A stretch of DNA of 64,000 nt from Henckelia pumila (Eukaryota > Streptophyta > Magnoliopsida > Lamiales > Gesneriaceae), in contig NC_133120.1 of assembly GCF_033568475.1 (NCBI RefSeq), forward strand, positions 81,196,151 through 81,260,150, written 5' to 3'. A model generated the notes under the pieces. That model saw only the letters and a program-made list of their open reading frames with translations. It was not told the DNA's origin and ran no database searches. The position numbers and the translations under genes are program-made. Below are positions 1 through 13,141 of this stretch, one piece after another; the first letter of the stretch is position 1, and every line of letters starts with the position of its first letter.

Positions 1-1216
1 CCCTAACTATCCTACTCCTCTCGGCCGCCGAAGCTTGAGCAGCAGGCCTTCCCGGCCTGCTGCAGCCCAGCTCCGGCCGCCGTGGCCGGAGCCCCGCCGG
101 CAGGACCTCCCCAGGGTCCTGCCGGTTCGAACCACTCCCTGGTCCGAACCCCATGCTGCCCCCCACGTTGAACCCGATGCTTCCAAACCTAAACCCTAAA
201 CTGCTACACGGCCGAACACATTGCTGAACAAGGTGACCACCTGGGCTCGTTTGGCTCGAACCACTCGAGCCACTCGAGCCCAGACCACGTTCCCACACCC
301 CCGGAGGCCTAGCCATCAGCCGAACCATGCATGGAGAGAAAGAAATCGTGAGCATGCCATAAAATTCGAAGCACAAGGCACCAACAACAAAAAGAATCAA
401 TTTTCTGAAAATAGCTTAAAGGAATTTCGATGTCTACTATAATCCATATAATATATACTGATATTGTTCGAAAATAGGAAAGAATTCATGCCTTTCACCG
501 TAGATGACGAGAAAACACGAGCGTGGGACGGTTCCGGGACGACGGGCGACGACAAACCGACCAAGAACTTGAAAGAATCGGCTATGGAACCCCTTGGATG
601 TGGCTATCTGATGAAGAAGAGGAAGACAAGGGATGGGGGTGACGGCTAATGCTAAGAGGGAAAGAGTGATCGGCTAGAATAGGGTTTTAGGTAGAATAGG
701 TTTTATTTTTAGGTTAATTAGAATATAGGTTAAATAATTAAATAAAAAGGTTTTAAATAATTAATATACAACTTAAACTCTTAATTGAACATTTAAAAAT
801 CTGATAACATAAATAAAAATCTCGAAATAATAATTTAGGGAAATTTTAAAAATACTAACAAGTCAATATTTTGACTAATTTTGGATAAAAAAGACCCCTA
901 CAATTAAATAAAATTAAATACCTAAAATTTTGAGATAATAAAAACTCAAAATAATAATTTAAGGCTCTAAAAAGGCTCATAAAATAATTTGGCTAGAAAG
1001 TTGTCATCTCGTCCGTCCACGGTCCCGTCTACGCGATTAAATAATAAAAATACTAAAAATCATAAAAATCACTAATTATGGGTTAAATGCTTAAAAATAA
1101 CTTAAATCATGCATAAATAATTCACATAATTATTTAACCCATAAATCATAAATTTAAATAATTAAATATCCTAATTATGCAGGCGGATTTATGTAATTAA
1201 AAATACCGGGTGTTAC
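1..1216 (-). repeat. Truncated LTR of a Tekay-like gypsy family, cut by the window edge
   Basis: The last 250 bases closely match the end of the two LTRs at 29010-31837 and 35991-38823: the stretch with GTCCGTCCACGGTCCCGTCT, then the A/T-rich tract ending in CCGGGTGTTACA. The part at 500-650 matches the same LTRs around CGGGACGACGGG and CGGCTATGGA. The left part is GC-rich and more diverged, so this is a related but distinct subfamily. The terminus at 1216 is the LTR start in minus orientation, and it abuts copia sequence. Whether it is a solo LTR or the edge of a full element cannot be seen. Confidence 0.8.
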
Positions 1217-4200
1217 AGTATCAGAGCCTCAAGATTAAGATCTTGGGGCGTAAAAGTGATTGGGTGGTTCAGTCTTCTACTCTACAGTTGAATCCCGGTG
1301 ATCTCTACTTTGTTCTTTGTGAATTCGTTTGAGAAGGATGTCTTCGAATCAAGGGCATTCTTTAGCAATGCCAACATCAAGGTTTGAGGTGGAGAAATTT
1401 GATGGGAAGAATGATTTTAATATGTGGAGGGAGAAGATGTTGGCTCACCTTGGCAATCTAGGTCTAGATGATGCTATACTGGGTGAAACCAAGATTCCAG
1501 ACACCAAAGAAAACAAGGCAGAAATTCTGAAGAAAGCAAGGAACACAATCATTCTTAGTTTAAGTGATCAAATTCTAAGAAAGGTTGTAAGAGAGAAAAG
1601 TGCCGCTGATATGTGGCTGAAACTTGAACAACTATACATGACAAAGGCACTGCCCAATCGGATATATCTAAAACAAAAATTCTACAGCTACAAGATGGAT
1701 GAAAGTAAGACCATAGATGAAAACATTGATGAGTTTACTAAGCTGCTTTCAGATCTTGAGAACATGGATGTACAGATTGATGAAGAAGATCAAGCGATCT
1801 TCTTGTTGAATTCTCTGCCAAAAGCCTATGATCAACTAAGAGATACATTGAAGTATGGCAGGGAAACACTCACACTTGAAGAAGTGACAGGGGCATCATA
1901 TTCTAAAGAATTGGATTTGAGAGCAAATGGTAGACTCCAAAAGCCTACTGGTGAAGGTCTAAATGTGAGAGGGAGATCAGTTGAGAGGAAAGACTTGAAT
2001 AATAGATGGAGATCGAGGTCAAGATCCAAATCAAAACCAAAAAGAACATGTTGGTCCTGCAAGAAAGAGGGACACATAAGAAGATTTTTCCCTCTAAGGA
2101 AAATAAATCAAGGACAGGAAACATCCACAGCCACTGATACTGCAAATGTGCTACAGGGATATGAGGATGCTGAAGTTTTAACCATCTCAACAAATGACCC
2201 CAAGGAAGAATGGATTCTAGACTCGGGATGTACTTATCATATGTCCCCAAGAAGAGACTGGTTCTCAGATTTTCAGGAGTCACACACTGGTTATGTGTTA
2301 CTGGGAAATAATGAATCCTGTAAAATCCAAGGTGTTGGATCAATCAAGATAAAAATGTGGGATGGTTCTGTAAAGGTCTTATCTGAGGTAAGATACATTC
2401 CTGACCTAAAGAGGAATTTGATATCTTTAGGTACTTTGGATCAAAAGGGACTGAGATATAAAGCACAAGGAGGTACTCTCAAAGTGATAAAGGGTTCACT
2501 GGTTATTATGAAGGCAACTCTGAAGCAAGGTCTATATATACTTCAAGGATCTACTCTATCTTCTGAAATCAATGTATCTATATCAGATAAGAATGATACT
2601 CTTCTATGGCATCAAAGGCTCGGTCATATGAGCCTAAAAGGTCTGCAAGAACTGTGCAAGCAAAATCTACTGGAGTCCAAACAAATCAGTAACCTGGATT
2701 TCTGTGAAAATTGCGTCCTTGGCAAATCTCATAAGCTAAGATTTAGCACAGCAACTCACAAGACTAAATCACCGTTGGACTACATTCATGCCGACCTTTG
2801 GGGATCTCCTAAGGTACCTCAATCATTATCAAAATGTCAATATTTTCTTTCTTTAATTGATGATTATTCTAGAAATGTTTGGATCTATTTCTTGAAAACT
2901 AAGGATCAAGCGTTTAGTAAGTTTGTAGAATGGAAAACCTTAGTTGAGAACCAATCTGGAAATAAAGTTAAGACATTTAGAACAGATAATGGATTAGAGT
3001 TTTGCAACCATCAGTTTGATGAGTTTTTTTCTAAGTATGACATTATTAGACATAAAACTTGTACATACACACCACAACAAAATGGAGTTGCAGAACGCAT
3101 GAATAGGACCATCATGAATAAGGTGAGATGTATGCTTAGTGAGAGTGGACTGCCACCAAAATTTTGGGCAGAGGCAGCTTCAACAGCCTGTTACTTGATT
3201 AATCTATCACCTTCTTCTGCCATTGACCTTATGGTTCCTGAATTTATGTGGTCAGGCTCAAAACCAAATTATAAACATCTAAGAATCTTTGGCTGTGTTG
3301 TATACATTCATGCTAACCAAGGTAAACTAAATCCTAGAGCAAAGAAGGGAATTTTCCTTGGTTATCCAACTGGAATTAAGGGCTACAAAGTCTGGCTTTT
3401 AGATGAACTTAAATGTGTTATCAATAGAGATGTGGTTTTTAATGAATCTGAGTTTTACAAAACTAATATAAATGTGCTAGACTCAGCCAGCTCTAAACAA
3501 GCTGAGCAGACTTTGAGTGACAGGGAACAGCTTCAAAGTTGCAGCAATGAGGATAAGGAAGAAGGTGGAGCTGATTATAATCTGCCAGAAAATCTCTCTG
3601 ATATTAAACATTCTGGAACTCAGTTAACCCATCGAGATACTGACATTCTAGATGCAAACAGAGATGAACAATGTGAAGACCTTGATAAGGACCAGCATCT
3701 GGAGGATTATATGCTCACAAGAGATAGGGTCAGAAGGGATATCAGATTACCATCAAGGTTTGCATCATCCGAATTTACAGCTTTTGCTCTCAATGTAGCA
3801 GAATTAATGGATCTGGAAGAACCATCAACCTATGAAGAGGCAATGAGAAGCAAGTACAGTGCAAAATGGTTGAGAGCTATGAAAGATGAATTCCAATCAC
3901 TAATCAAGAACAACACTTGGATATTAGTAAACAAGCCAAAGGATAAAAGAGTGATAGGTTGCAAATGGATATTTAAGAAGAAATCTGGAATTCCAGGAGT
4001 TGAAAAACCCAGGTACAAGGCAAGATTAGTGGCTAAGGGATTCTCACAAATAGAAGGAATTGACTACCATGAAGTTTTTTTCCCAGTAGTGAAACATTCC
4101 TTTATTCGAATCCTATTGGCCATAACAGCAATTCAAGACTTAGAACTTGAACAATTGGATGTAAAAACAGCTTTCTTACACGGAAATCTTGAAGAAGAGA

Positions 4201-6020
4201 TTTTGATGACTCAACCAAAGGGTTTTGAGATAGATCCTCAGGCTGGAAAAGTGTGTCTGCTGAAAAAAACTCTTTATGGCTTGAAGCAGTCACCCAGGCA
4301 GTGGTATAAACGTCTTGATGATTTCATGCTACAGCAAAAATATGTTAGATCAAAATTTGATAGTTGTGTGTACTACAGGAAGCTATATGATCAGTGTTTC
4401 ATATACCTATTGATCTATGTAGATGACATGCTCATAGCATGTAAAGATCTAAAGGAAATTCAGAAGTTAAAGTATCAACTTAACACTGAGTTTGAAATGA
4501 AAGATCTTGGTGCTGCTAAACAGATCTTAGGAGTTGAAATAAGAAGAGATAGAAAGCATAGAACTTTGACTCTGTCACAAGAGAAGTACATAGACAAAGT
4601 TTTGAATCTATTCAATATGGCAGTGGCAAAGGAAGTGAGCACACCTATTGGTGCTCATTTTAAATTGAAGGCAGTTTCAGGAGATCAAGAAGAATTAGAA
4701 GCTATTCATATGAAGAATATTCCGTACTCTAATGCAGTTGGTAGTATAATGTATATGATGGTTTCTACTCGACCAGATATTACATATGCCTTGGGTCTTG
4801 TAAGCAGATTCATGAGTAAACCAAGTAGGGAACATTGGAAAGTTGTACAGTGGCTACTGAGATACATAAAAGGGACGAAGAATTTAAAGCTAAAATACTC
4901 AAAATCAATCTCAAACACATGTGAAGTCATGGGGTATTGTGACTCAGATTATGCAGCTGATCTAGACAGAAGGAGGTCAATTTCTGGTTATGTGTTTACT
5001 CTTGGAGGTAATGTTGTAAGCTGAAAATCTAACTTGCAAAGTGTGGTTGCGTTATCCACCACTGAAGCAGAGTATATTAGCCTAACTGAAGCAGTAAAAG
5101 TAGGCTTGTGGATTACTGGCTTTGTCTCTGAAATGGGTTTGGAACAGAAAGGTGTCACCATTTTCTGTGACTCACAAAGTGCAATACACTTGTCCAAGAA
5201 TTCAGTTTTTCATGAAAGGACAAAACACATAGATGTGAGATTGCATTTTGTAAAAGACATTATTTCTAAGGGTTTGGTTAAAGTCCAGAAGATAGATACT
5301 ATAATCAATCCTGCTGATATATTAACAAAAGTAGTAGCAGTGAGCAAACTTGAGCATGCATTGAGTATGCTCAACATGATGGAGTAAAGTAACTTCATGT
5401 TTATGGGATCTCAGCTGGATTTATTATGTGCAATCTATTCAGTCAAAGGTGGAGATTTGTGAAGACTAGAGTTGACTTGAATTAGTTGGTGATCAACGGA
5501 TAATATGTATCTTGAAGACTAATATTGATCCAATGGTTATAATTGGTCATTAAGTTAGTTGCTTGGCGGTTAATCTGGTTTAAAAGGGTATTTTGAGATC
5601 AAAAGATACAACGATACACGAAGCAACTCTCTGTTGATTTCTTCATCATCTCTCTCAATCGTATCCCAAGAAAAACAACAGCAGCTCACCTTGATTCAAG
5701 GGTCATTTCTGGAGTTAGCTATCAGCTGAGCTATGAGTATCAAGAATTGATTCTAGTGTAGTGTTGAGCTTTGTTTTTTGTTCCGTTCTTTCTGATTATT
5801 CGTGTGTTGAGATTGAAAGGGGATTGTAACGATCGAACGTTGATTGATTCATAGTGAATTCATATGGGTGAATCCCAGAACCTTGGATGTAGGATTGGTT
5901 GATAATCCGAACCAAGTAAATCCTTTTGCGTTTCCTGTTTTCATTTTCGTTCTTGTTCTTGATTGATGCTGTGAAACTTGTTTACGGTATTGGTTTTATT
6001 CTGGTGTTTGAATTATAACA
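1217..6020 (+). mobile_element. Ty1/copia element (Tork/Tnt1-like), 5' LTR not in the window
   Basis: A fossil copia element. GTATCAGAGCC at 1217 is the core of the initiator-tRNA-Met primer-binding site. The coding region spans about 1329-5387: gag (about 1329-2000), CCHC zinc knuckle (about 2050-2090, motif CWSCKKEGHIRR), protease (DSGCTYHM, about 2220), integrase (HQRLGHMS then the DDE core, about 2600-3300), reverse transcriptase (YVDDMLIA, about 4417-4440) and RNase H (about 4930-5387). Gene order and the gag opening place it in the Tork lineage near Tnt1. A purine tract AAAGGTGGAGATT precedes the 3' LTR. The coding region has about one break. The 5' LTR is missing because gypsy LTR sequence takes its place. 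Confidence 0.9.
5458..6020 (+). repeat. 3' LTR of the copia element
   Basis: It begins TGTGAAGACTAG directly after the polypurine tract and ends AATTATAACA, the usual TG...CA form. It is about 563 bp, close to the 543-bp LTRs of the copia element at 8579-13684. The flanking pentamer is GGCAC; its partner would lie left of the window. The LTR ends about 165 bp beyond the p24-delta stop codon, so the element sits against that gene's 3' end. Confidence 0.8.
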
Positions 6021-6185
6021 GGCACAAATGAATTATTATGAAAGAAAGGAGAGAATCTTCATACGAATGAGGTTTCAGCCAATAAATCACTTTCCCCAAA
6101 TCCATCACTGAACAAATAATTTCCTCCCAAATTTCATGTAACTGCAAATTCTATAAACCGAGAAAAAGGTGCTACTTCTTCGACT

Positions 6186-7946
6186 CTAAATTAGTTTCTT
6201 CTTCCTAAAGTAGCGCCTCAAATACAACGATTGCGAAACTGACGTCACAATGCAGATGCCTAGAGACATAATGCTAAACCAAGCCACTCTACCATTCGCT
6301 GTCTCGCTCACTGCCCTCGTATCCATTTCCCTGCACAAGAAAACCGAACATATTTCAAATGTAAGTTTTCCCCACTCGAATATTACAGTAAATCGTCCCA
6401 CTCGATGAAATAACAGGTAAAAGAAAGGAAAAGGCATAATCGATTTTAGCCATGGAAATTTACCTAGACATCATATAATTCATAGTGTCACGGATTGATT
6501 GCACAATTCCTTCCAGCTTCTTTAACTCAAGTTCAAGACCCTACAAACATATGCAATGTATATATGATCCGTGAGAATGCAAAAGGAGAGTTAGAAGAGT
6601 GATAGAGACTACAAGAATGTCTCGGATATCAACTATCCTCAATCCAGACAATTGCATAAAACACAGATGAGAAGTAAGTAAACCAACCTCGATTTTTTCT
6701 TTTTTTGCCACCGAGTCCCAATCTTTTGCAGAAATTCCCGTTTTCCAGTCAATGCCCACGGTCACGGTTTTACCTCCATGGTGCTCTCCAACATCTGTAA
6801 AGCACGCCGTGTAGCTGCCAGTCTCAGTTGTAGTAAAAGAAAACTGACCATAAGAGGCTTTTTCTTGGTGATAGAGATTGTTTCCATACGGTGAAGTAAC
6901 CTAAGATGCACAATAAAAGAATTAGAGTTAAGACAGAGACAAATTAAAATGAGTTTGTAAGGCTTAAGACTGTCGCAAGTTGCGACCGTGTCGTGCCCCA
7001 AGAGCATGAGCTATAGATTTGCACACTGAACCCAAATTCAGAAAAATTCCATTTTCCAGTCTTGAAACACTCTGAAAATTGTTATACACACACCGATGTT
7101 GGCGAGCAGGCAATCCAACTGCAAAGCAACCATAGTTTTCTTTGTTTATGTGTACTACTATTGTATCAAGCAAGATATTGTCTTTGTCATGCCAAACCTA
7201 AGGCACCGTTGGTTCATGGAAAACTGTTCATGGACTGAAGGATGAGGGATTAATAATATAAAGATTTTAAATCAATATACTTGGATTAAACAATGGTGAA
7301 TGACACTAATCTGGATTATGGAAGAACTTGAATGCTTACAAAGTAAAGATTAATCAATCAATGTGTTATCCTACTTACCAAACAATGCCTTAAAACACAA
7401 ATCAAACCAGAAATTAGAATTCACGTCCTAATGTATGTTTCTAATTTCTGTTATGCCACAAAGTCAAGGGAAGTGTCATTACGAATCACAACCACTATGC
7501 ATTTTGTTTAGGCCATGCGTAATATTTTGTAAATTTCCACCAAATCTATCACACAAAAAGATTTTAAATTTTTTTTTTCCAAGAAATGCTCTGAGGAGTA
7601 CTGAAAAGTGAAAACTCAAAAGGGTTCGAAACGATTCGAAGATCAAAGCAACGCACGAATTATATCACTCAATTATCCGTTCTGCTCCAAACAGACGCAG
7701 AACAAGCATGGTGTAAAAGGGAAAGCGATGCTTAACCTTAACGGAGATGGAGGGTGAGACGGTAAAATTCATATCATCGTTTTGTCCGAAGAAGGAGTGG
7801 TAATCAGCCAAAACGACAACGTTGTTGTGTAATTCCTCCGACACGCACTTTGTCCCCGTACTCGGCACCTCCAACCACAACCCACGCACCGCCGGCGCCA
7901 CCACAACCACCACCAGAAGCACCGCCGCTGCCTCCACCAACTTCAT
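6186..7946 (-). CDS. p24-delta family cargo receptor (transmembrane emp24 domain protein)
   Basis: Type I membrane protein of COPI/COPII vesicles that helps sort secretory cargo, including GPI-anchored proteins, between ER and Golgi. Four exons: 7737-7946, 6688-6900, 6464-6540 and 6186-6330, all with GT/AG introns. They encode 214 residues, the usual p24-delta length. Visible: hydrophobic signal peptide (residues 1-22, run of valines), GOLD domain with two conserved cysteines (about C34 and C103) and the motif [10 protein letters not shown], coiled coil (about 142-165), one membrane segment, and a cytosolic tail [10 protein letters not shown] carrying the aromatic COPII signal and the dilysine KKxx COPI signal. 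The start is the ATG at 7944-7946; no upstream in-frame ATG was found. Intron 1 holds a Tourist-like MITE. A copia LTR ends 165 bp past the stop, so the 3' UTR may be short or run into it. Confidence 0.9.
7202..7389. mobile_element. Tourist-like MITE in p24-delta intron 1
   Basis: About 188 bp with imperfect terminal inverted repeats (GGCACCGTTGGTTC against GGCATTGTTTGGTA). The interior, including TTAATAATATAA and CAATCAATGTGTTATCCT, is shared with a second copy near 22343-22520. The ends resemble PIF/Harbinger-derived Tourist MITEs. The flanks TAA and TTA suggest a 3-bp target, but the pair is not identical. Confidence 0.6.
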
Positions 7947-8001
7947 TCCCAATAAACCCTTCCGATTAAAAGCACGTTTTGTTGGGTATTATATGTTAGA
8001 A

Positions 8002-8022
8002 TGTGTGTGTGTGTGTGTGTGT
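8002..8022. repeat. (GT)n microsatellite upstream of p24-delta
   Basis: A run of about ten GT units 56 bp upstream of the p24-delta start codon, so it reads (AC)n in the leader or core promoter on the coding strand. Length variation could affect expression; that is inference. Confidence 0.8.
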
Positions 8023-8578
8023 AGCCAGCCCGTATAGGTTCGAGTGAAAAGGAGAGGGGAATTCGATAAGCTTTTGTAGTGGAAGTGAGCAAACGCGCGA
8101 GTAAATGCGAGTGGGATTGGGGTGTCAAAGTGTTGGCGCCACGCAGTTAAGTTTCACGTCAACCAATCAAATCGAGCCTTTTGTTTGACTAGGTTCTCCA
8201 GTTCGGACAAGGGAGCCATTGGACTTGGAGTTTACCCACGCGCTCTATTTTTTTGGCATTAGCTTTCTTTGGGCTGTCTCGAATAATTTATTGGGCCGGA
8301 ATTACTATACATTACGTGGACCTGGACTTGTGAAACCCGTAACATTACCAAAAAGAGTCGTTTCAGATCCTATATGGGCCAGCCCCTTTTTTTTATTAGC
8401 CTGCAGAAAGCCCATGCCTGGTAGTTCAACAAATTGAGGAGATATTCTCCATTTCTCCTGAATATATTAATTAAAATATTGACTCACATCCCCAACCCAA
8501 ATCAAATTTTACGAAAGAACGGTAAAATGTATATCTGTGCATCGATATTTATATCAATTATACTCAATTTTACTATTA
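8023..8578. other. Intergenic region upstream of p24-delta
   Basis: About 550 bp between the p24-delta leader and the copia 3' LTR. It should hold the p24-delta promoter (reading leftward). I see no coding sequence. Confidence 0.5.
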
Positions 8579-9121
8579 TGTTGAACTTAATCACAAATTC
8601 AATTCTTTGATTCTCAGAAACATACAACACAATTCCCATGATGAACAGAAATTAAGAACAAGAAAGAACACACAAGATCAATTTACGTGGTTCAACTCTT
8701 ATTGAGTCTACATCCACGGGAGGAATGATAATCTCTTTATTGATCAAGACAAGTATTTGAATACAAAACTTTTCGATCCAAAAACAATCACAAAGAAAAA
8801 ACCAGAAAACTCAGAGAAATATTTCCAGCTTTTGTGATCTCTTTCCCTTTGGATTTCCTTCGTATTCTTCTTTCTTTGATTGCTCTCCCATCCTTCTGAT
8901 TTATTTCTTCTATAGAGTATTTATACCAGCTCGATATAACTGATTCCTCTAAGATAAAATCTTCTCAATCAGGATAAGGTCCAACTGCCTCTTAAGCTTA
9001 AGAATAGTAACCAACTTCTTAACTGTTACAACTATTAACAGTTTTTGGTTATTATGCTCTTAATGCTTCCAGTTAAGCTTTTCTTGATTGATCCATTTAA
9101 CTTTGAGAGACACACCTAACA
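8579..9121 (-). repeat. 3' LTR of copia element 8579-13684
   Basis: On the top strand it runs from TGTTGAACTTAATC to ACACACCTAACA, 543 bp. It is nearly identical to 13142-13684. Confidence 0.92.
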
Positions 9122-12100
9122 AATCTCCACCTTGTCTTCACAAGTTGATTACCTTCCTCCACTTTGAGATCTAAGTTATTTCTCCTATGTTAACCAAATC
9201 TTGACAGTGCCTAAACTTGGCTTGTGGCAATGACTTGGTTAACATATCCGCAGGGTTCTCACTTGTGTGTATCTTCTCTACAACAATCTGACCCTTATTC
9301 AAAACATCTCTTACAAAGTGTAGCTTGATATCAATGTGTTTACTCCTCTCATGATAGGCTTGATGTTTTGTGAGGTGAATGGCACTTTGATTATCACAAT
9401 GAACCTTTAGTTGGTTTTGTTCAATTTCAAGTTCTGTCAAGATTCCCTTAAGCCAGGTTGCTTCCTTTATTGCTTCTGTTAAAGCAATATACTCTGCTTC
9501 AGTAGTGGATAAAGCCACAACCGATTGAAGAGTTGCCTTCCAACTTACTGCTGAACCAAATAGAGTGAAGATGTACCCTGTGAGAGATTTACTTGTGTCT
9601 AGGTTTCCTGCGAAATCAGAGTCCACATAGCCTTCCACAAACTGCTCACAATCATCTTGTCTTCTAAATATCAATCCAGTACCATCAGTTCCTTTTAAAT
9701 ATCTCAAAGTCCACTTTAAAGCATCCCAATGCATTCTTCCAGGATTTGCCATAAATCTTGATATGACACTTATGGCATAGGCTAAATCTGGCCGACTGCA
9801 TACCATTGCATACATTATGCTTCCAACAGCATTTGCATAAGGAACACCTTTCATGTCTTGAGCCTCTGCCTCATTACTTGGTGACTGATCTATAGACAAT
9901 TTGAAATGTTGTCCTAATGGTGTACTCACTGTTTTTGATTCATGCATATGAAATTTGATCAACACTTTTCTGATATATGAAGTTTGATTCAAGTATAACA
10001 GTTTCCTGTCTTTACTCCTCTGAATATCCATTCCTATTATCCTCTTTGCTTCACCCAACTCTTTCATTTCAAACTCAGAATTCAATTTCCCTTTTAAACT
10101 CTCAAGATCTTCCCTGTCTAAGCTAGCAATCAGCATATCGTCTACATACAACAGAAGTATGGTTTTAATCTGATCTCCAGCCTTTTTCACATACACACAA
10201 CTATCAAAGATGCTTTTTTTAAACTGAATGCTCGTTATGAATTCATCAAATCTTCGATACCATTGCCTAGGACTCTGTTTGAGGCCATAAAGTGATTTTT
10301 TCAAAAGACAAACTTCACTTTTATGAGCTGAAACCTTATATCCTTCAGGCTGTTCCATGAAGATTGTTTCATCAAGATCTCCATGTAAGAATGTTGTCTT
10401 AACATCTAGTTGTTCCAGTTCCATATTCCATTGTGTGGCTAAGGCTAACACAATCCTAATTGAGCAGTGTTTCACAACAGGTGAATATATTTCATGGAAA
10501 TCTATTCCTTCCACTTGAGTGAACCCTTTTGCAACTAGTCTTGCCTTGTGTTTTACCTTAGTATCCTGTCCAGTGACATCCTTTAACTTGAACACCCATT
10601 TGCATCCTATTACTTTCTGATCCTTTGGTTTAGGTACCAGTACCCATGTTTTTTTCTTGATAAGTGAATCATATTCCTCTTTCATAGCTGTGACCCAATG
10701 ATCCTTTTGTTTACTGGAAATTGCTTCTTGGTAAGAGGTTGGTTCTGAGCTGTCTATACCAGTAGATACATTTAGAGCGAAGGATACTAGATCATCTTGT
10801 ATGTAACGTTTAGGCATTCTGATTTCCCTCCTTGGTCTATCTCTGGCTAGCATATATGAGCTAGTATCCACATCATGTTCTTCATGTTCTAAACTTGATT
10901 CATCTGTTCTGTTCTCAACACCCTTTTCCTGCTCCACCTCAACTTGTAATTTGTTGTTTGCTCCTTCATTTGATACAGGCTGGTTTTCTTTTAGTTTGTA
11001 AGCCATCTTGCCTTCATCAAATGTTATATCTCTTGTCACAAAGCATCTTGGCCCTGAGGTTTCTAAGTTCCATACTTTATAGCCCTTTTGACCATCAGGG
11101 TAACCTATAAAGATACATCTTAATGCTCTTGGATCCAGCTTTCCTTGTTTGACATGAGCATACGCCAAGCAACCAAACACTCTTAGTTGTTTGTAATCAG
11201 CAGGAGTTCCTCTCCACATTTCTATAGGAGTTTTGAACTTTAATGCACTGGAAGGACACTGATTTATCAGATAACAGGCAGTTGAGATTGCCTCACCCCA
11301 AAATGACTTTGGAAGTCCAGCACTAAGTAGAAGACACCTTACTCTTTCCAATAAGGTTCGATTCATGCGCTCGGCTATTCCATTTTGCTGAGGATTTCCA
11401 GGTACTGTCCTGTGCCTTGTTATCCCTTTATCCTTACAAAATCTGTTAAACTTCTCAGAAACAAACTCCAAACCATTGTCTGTTCTAAGATGTTTAAGTT
11501 TCCTGTTTGTCTTGTTTTCCACTGTAACTAACCAGTCTCTGAATTTAAGGAGTGCCTCATCCTTTGTCTTAAGTATGTAAACCCAAGTTCTTCTGGAATA
11601 ATCATCAATTATAGACATGAAGTATCTTCCACCTCCATGAGTATAGGAGTTGAGGATGGCCCCCAAAGATCCGAGTGAACATAATCCAAAGGTCCTTCTG
11701 TTGTGTGTTTTGCTGTGTGAAACTGAACCTTTTTAGCTTTGCCTAAGATACAATATTCACAAGATTCTAGCTCTTGAATCTTATCACCACACAATAGATT
11801 TTGTTTTGCCAATTCAGCTAATCCTCTTTCACTGACATGGCCCAATCTTTTGTGCCATAGCTGTGTCAAATCATTTCCACTTTGAACTGTTGAAGATCCT
11901 CCAATTACAGTGTTTCCCATAAGAATATATAAGGAATTTATCCTTTTGGCTTTCATGACTACAAGTGATCCCTTTAGAATTCTCAAGTTTCCATTGTCTG
12001 ACTTGAATGAATAACCCTTTGATTCCAGGGTACCAAGAGAGATTAAGTTCCTCTTAAGTTCAGGAACATATCTTACCTCCTGGAGTAACCTGTCTTTACC

Positions 12101-13141
12101 ATCATGCATCCTTAATCTTACTGATCCTACCCCTTTAACTCTGCATGATTTGTTGTTTCCTAGAATGACCAAGCCTTGATCTGATTCAATTAAATCCTCA
12201 AACCAAGACATGTTAGGAGTCATGTGAAATGAACACCCTGAATCAATAATCCATTCATTTGATGAGCTGTGTTCTGTTACTGCCAAGGCTTCGGCAGACT
12301 CATATCCACCAGATACCATAGAGGCTTCTCCATCACTTTCGTTTCTGTCATGAGGCTTCTTCTTTCTATCTGGACAATTCCTTTTATAATGACCCTCCTT
12401 ATGGCAGTGAAAACATTTAAACTTTGATTGACTCTTGGACCTTGATCTTGGTTTAAAGTTCTTTTGTGACCTCTTCTCTGTTCTTCCACGTATCACTAGG
12501 CCTTCACCTTGTGGTTGAGAATCAAGATGAATCTTCCTTTGGAGTTCCTTTGCCCGTATAGCTGATTGTACTTCATCAAGTGATATGGTCTGCTCTCTGC
12601 CATACAACATGGCATCTCTTAGATTTTCAAAGGATTTTGGAAGAGCATTTAGCAGAATCAGTGCCTTGTCCTCATCTTCCAATTTCACTTCGATGTTCTC
12701 CAAATCATCCAGAATCTTTATAAAGACTTCTATCTGTTCTGTTAATGACTTGTCTTCACCAATCTTGAAAGAATACAATCTCTGTTTCATATATAAACGA
12801 TTTGCCAATGATTTGGTCATATAGAGGCTTTCGAGTTTAGACCACATAGCAGCTGGAGACGTCTCTCTTGCTACTTCTCTCAGTGGCCTGTCTCCTAAGC
12901 ACAGTATAATCGCACTTAATGCTTTCTGTAGAGTCTGAGCCTTCTCTTTAGAATCTCCCGATATCGATTCTTCTCCCAGAAGAGCATCAGCAAGCCCTTG
13001 TTGGATCAAGATAGCCCTCATCTTGACTCTCCAAAGCCCAAAGTCGTTTACCCCAGTGAACTTCTCGATGTCGAATTTCATTCCTACCATTTCCGATTAC
13101 GAATTCAAAGAATTTGTTCGCTTCCCATGGACGGCGCCAAT

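Noticed and set aside
1832-2343. Minus-strand open frames across the first copia element
   Set aside because: Antisense shadows of gag and protease coding sequence; low-complexity peptide only.
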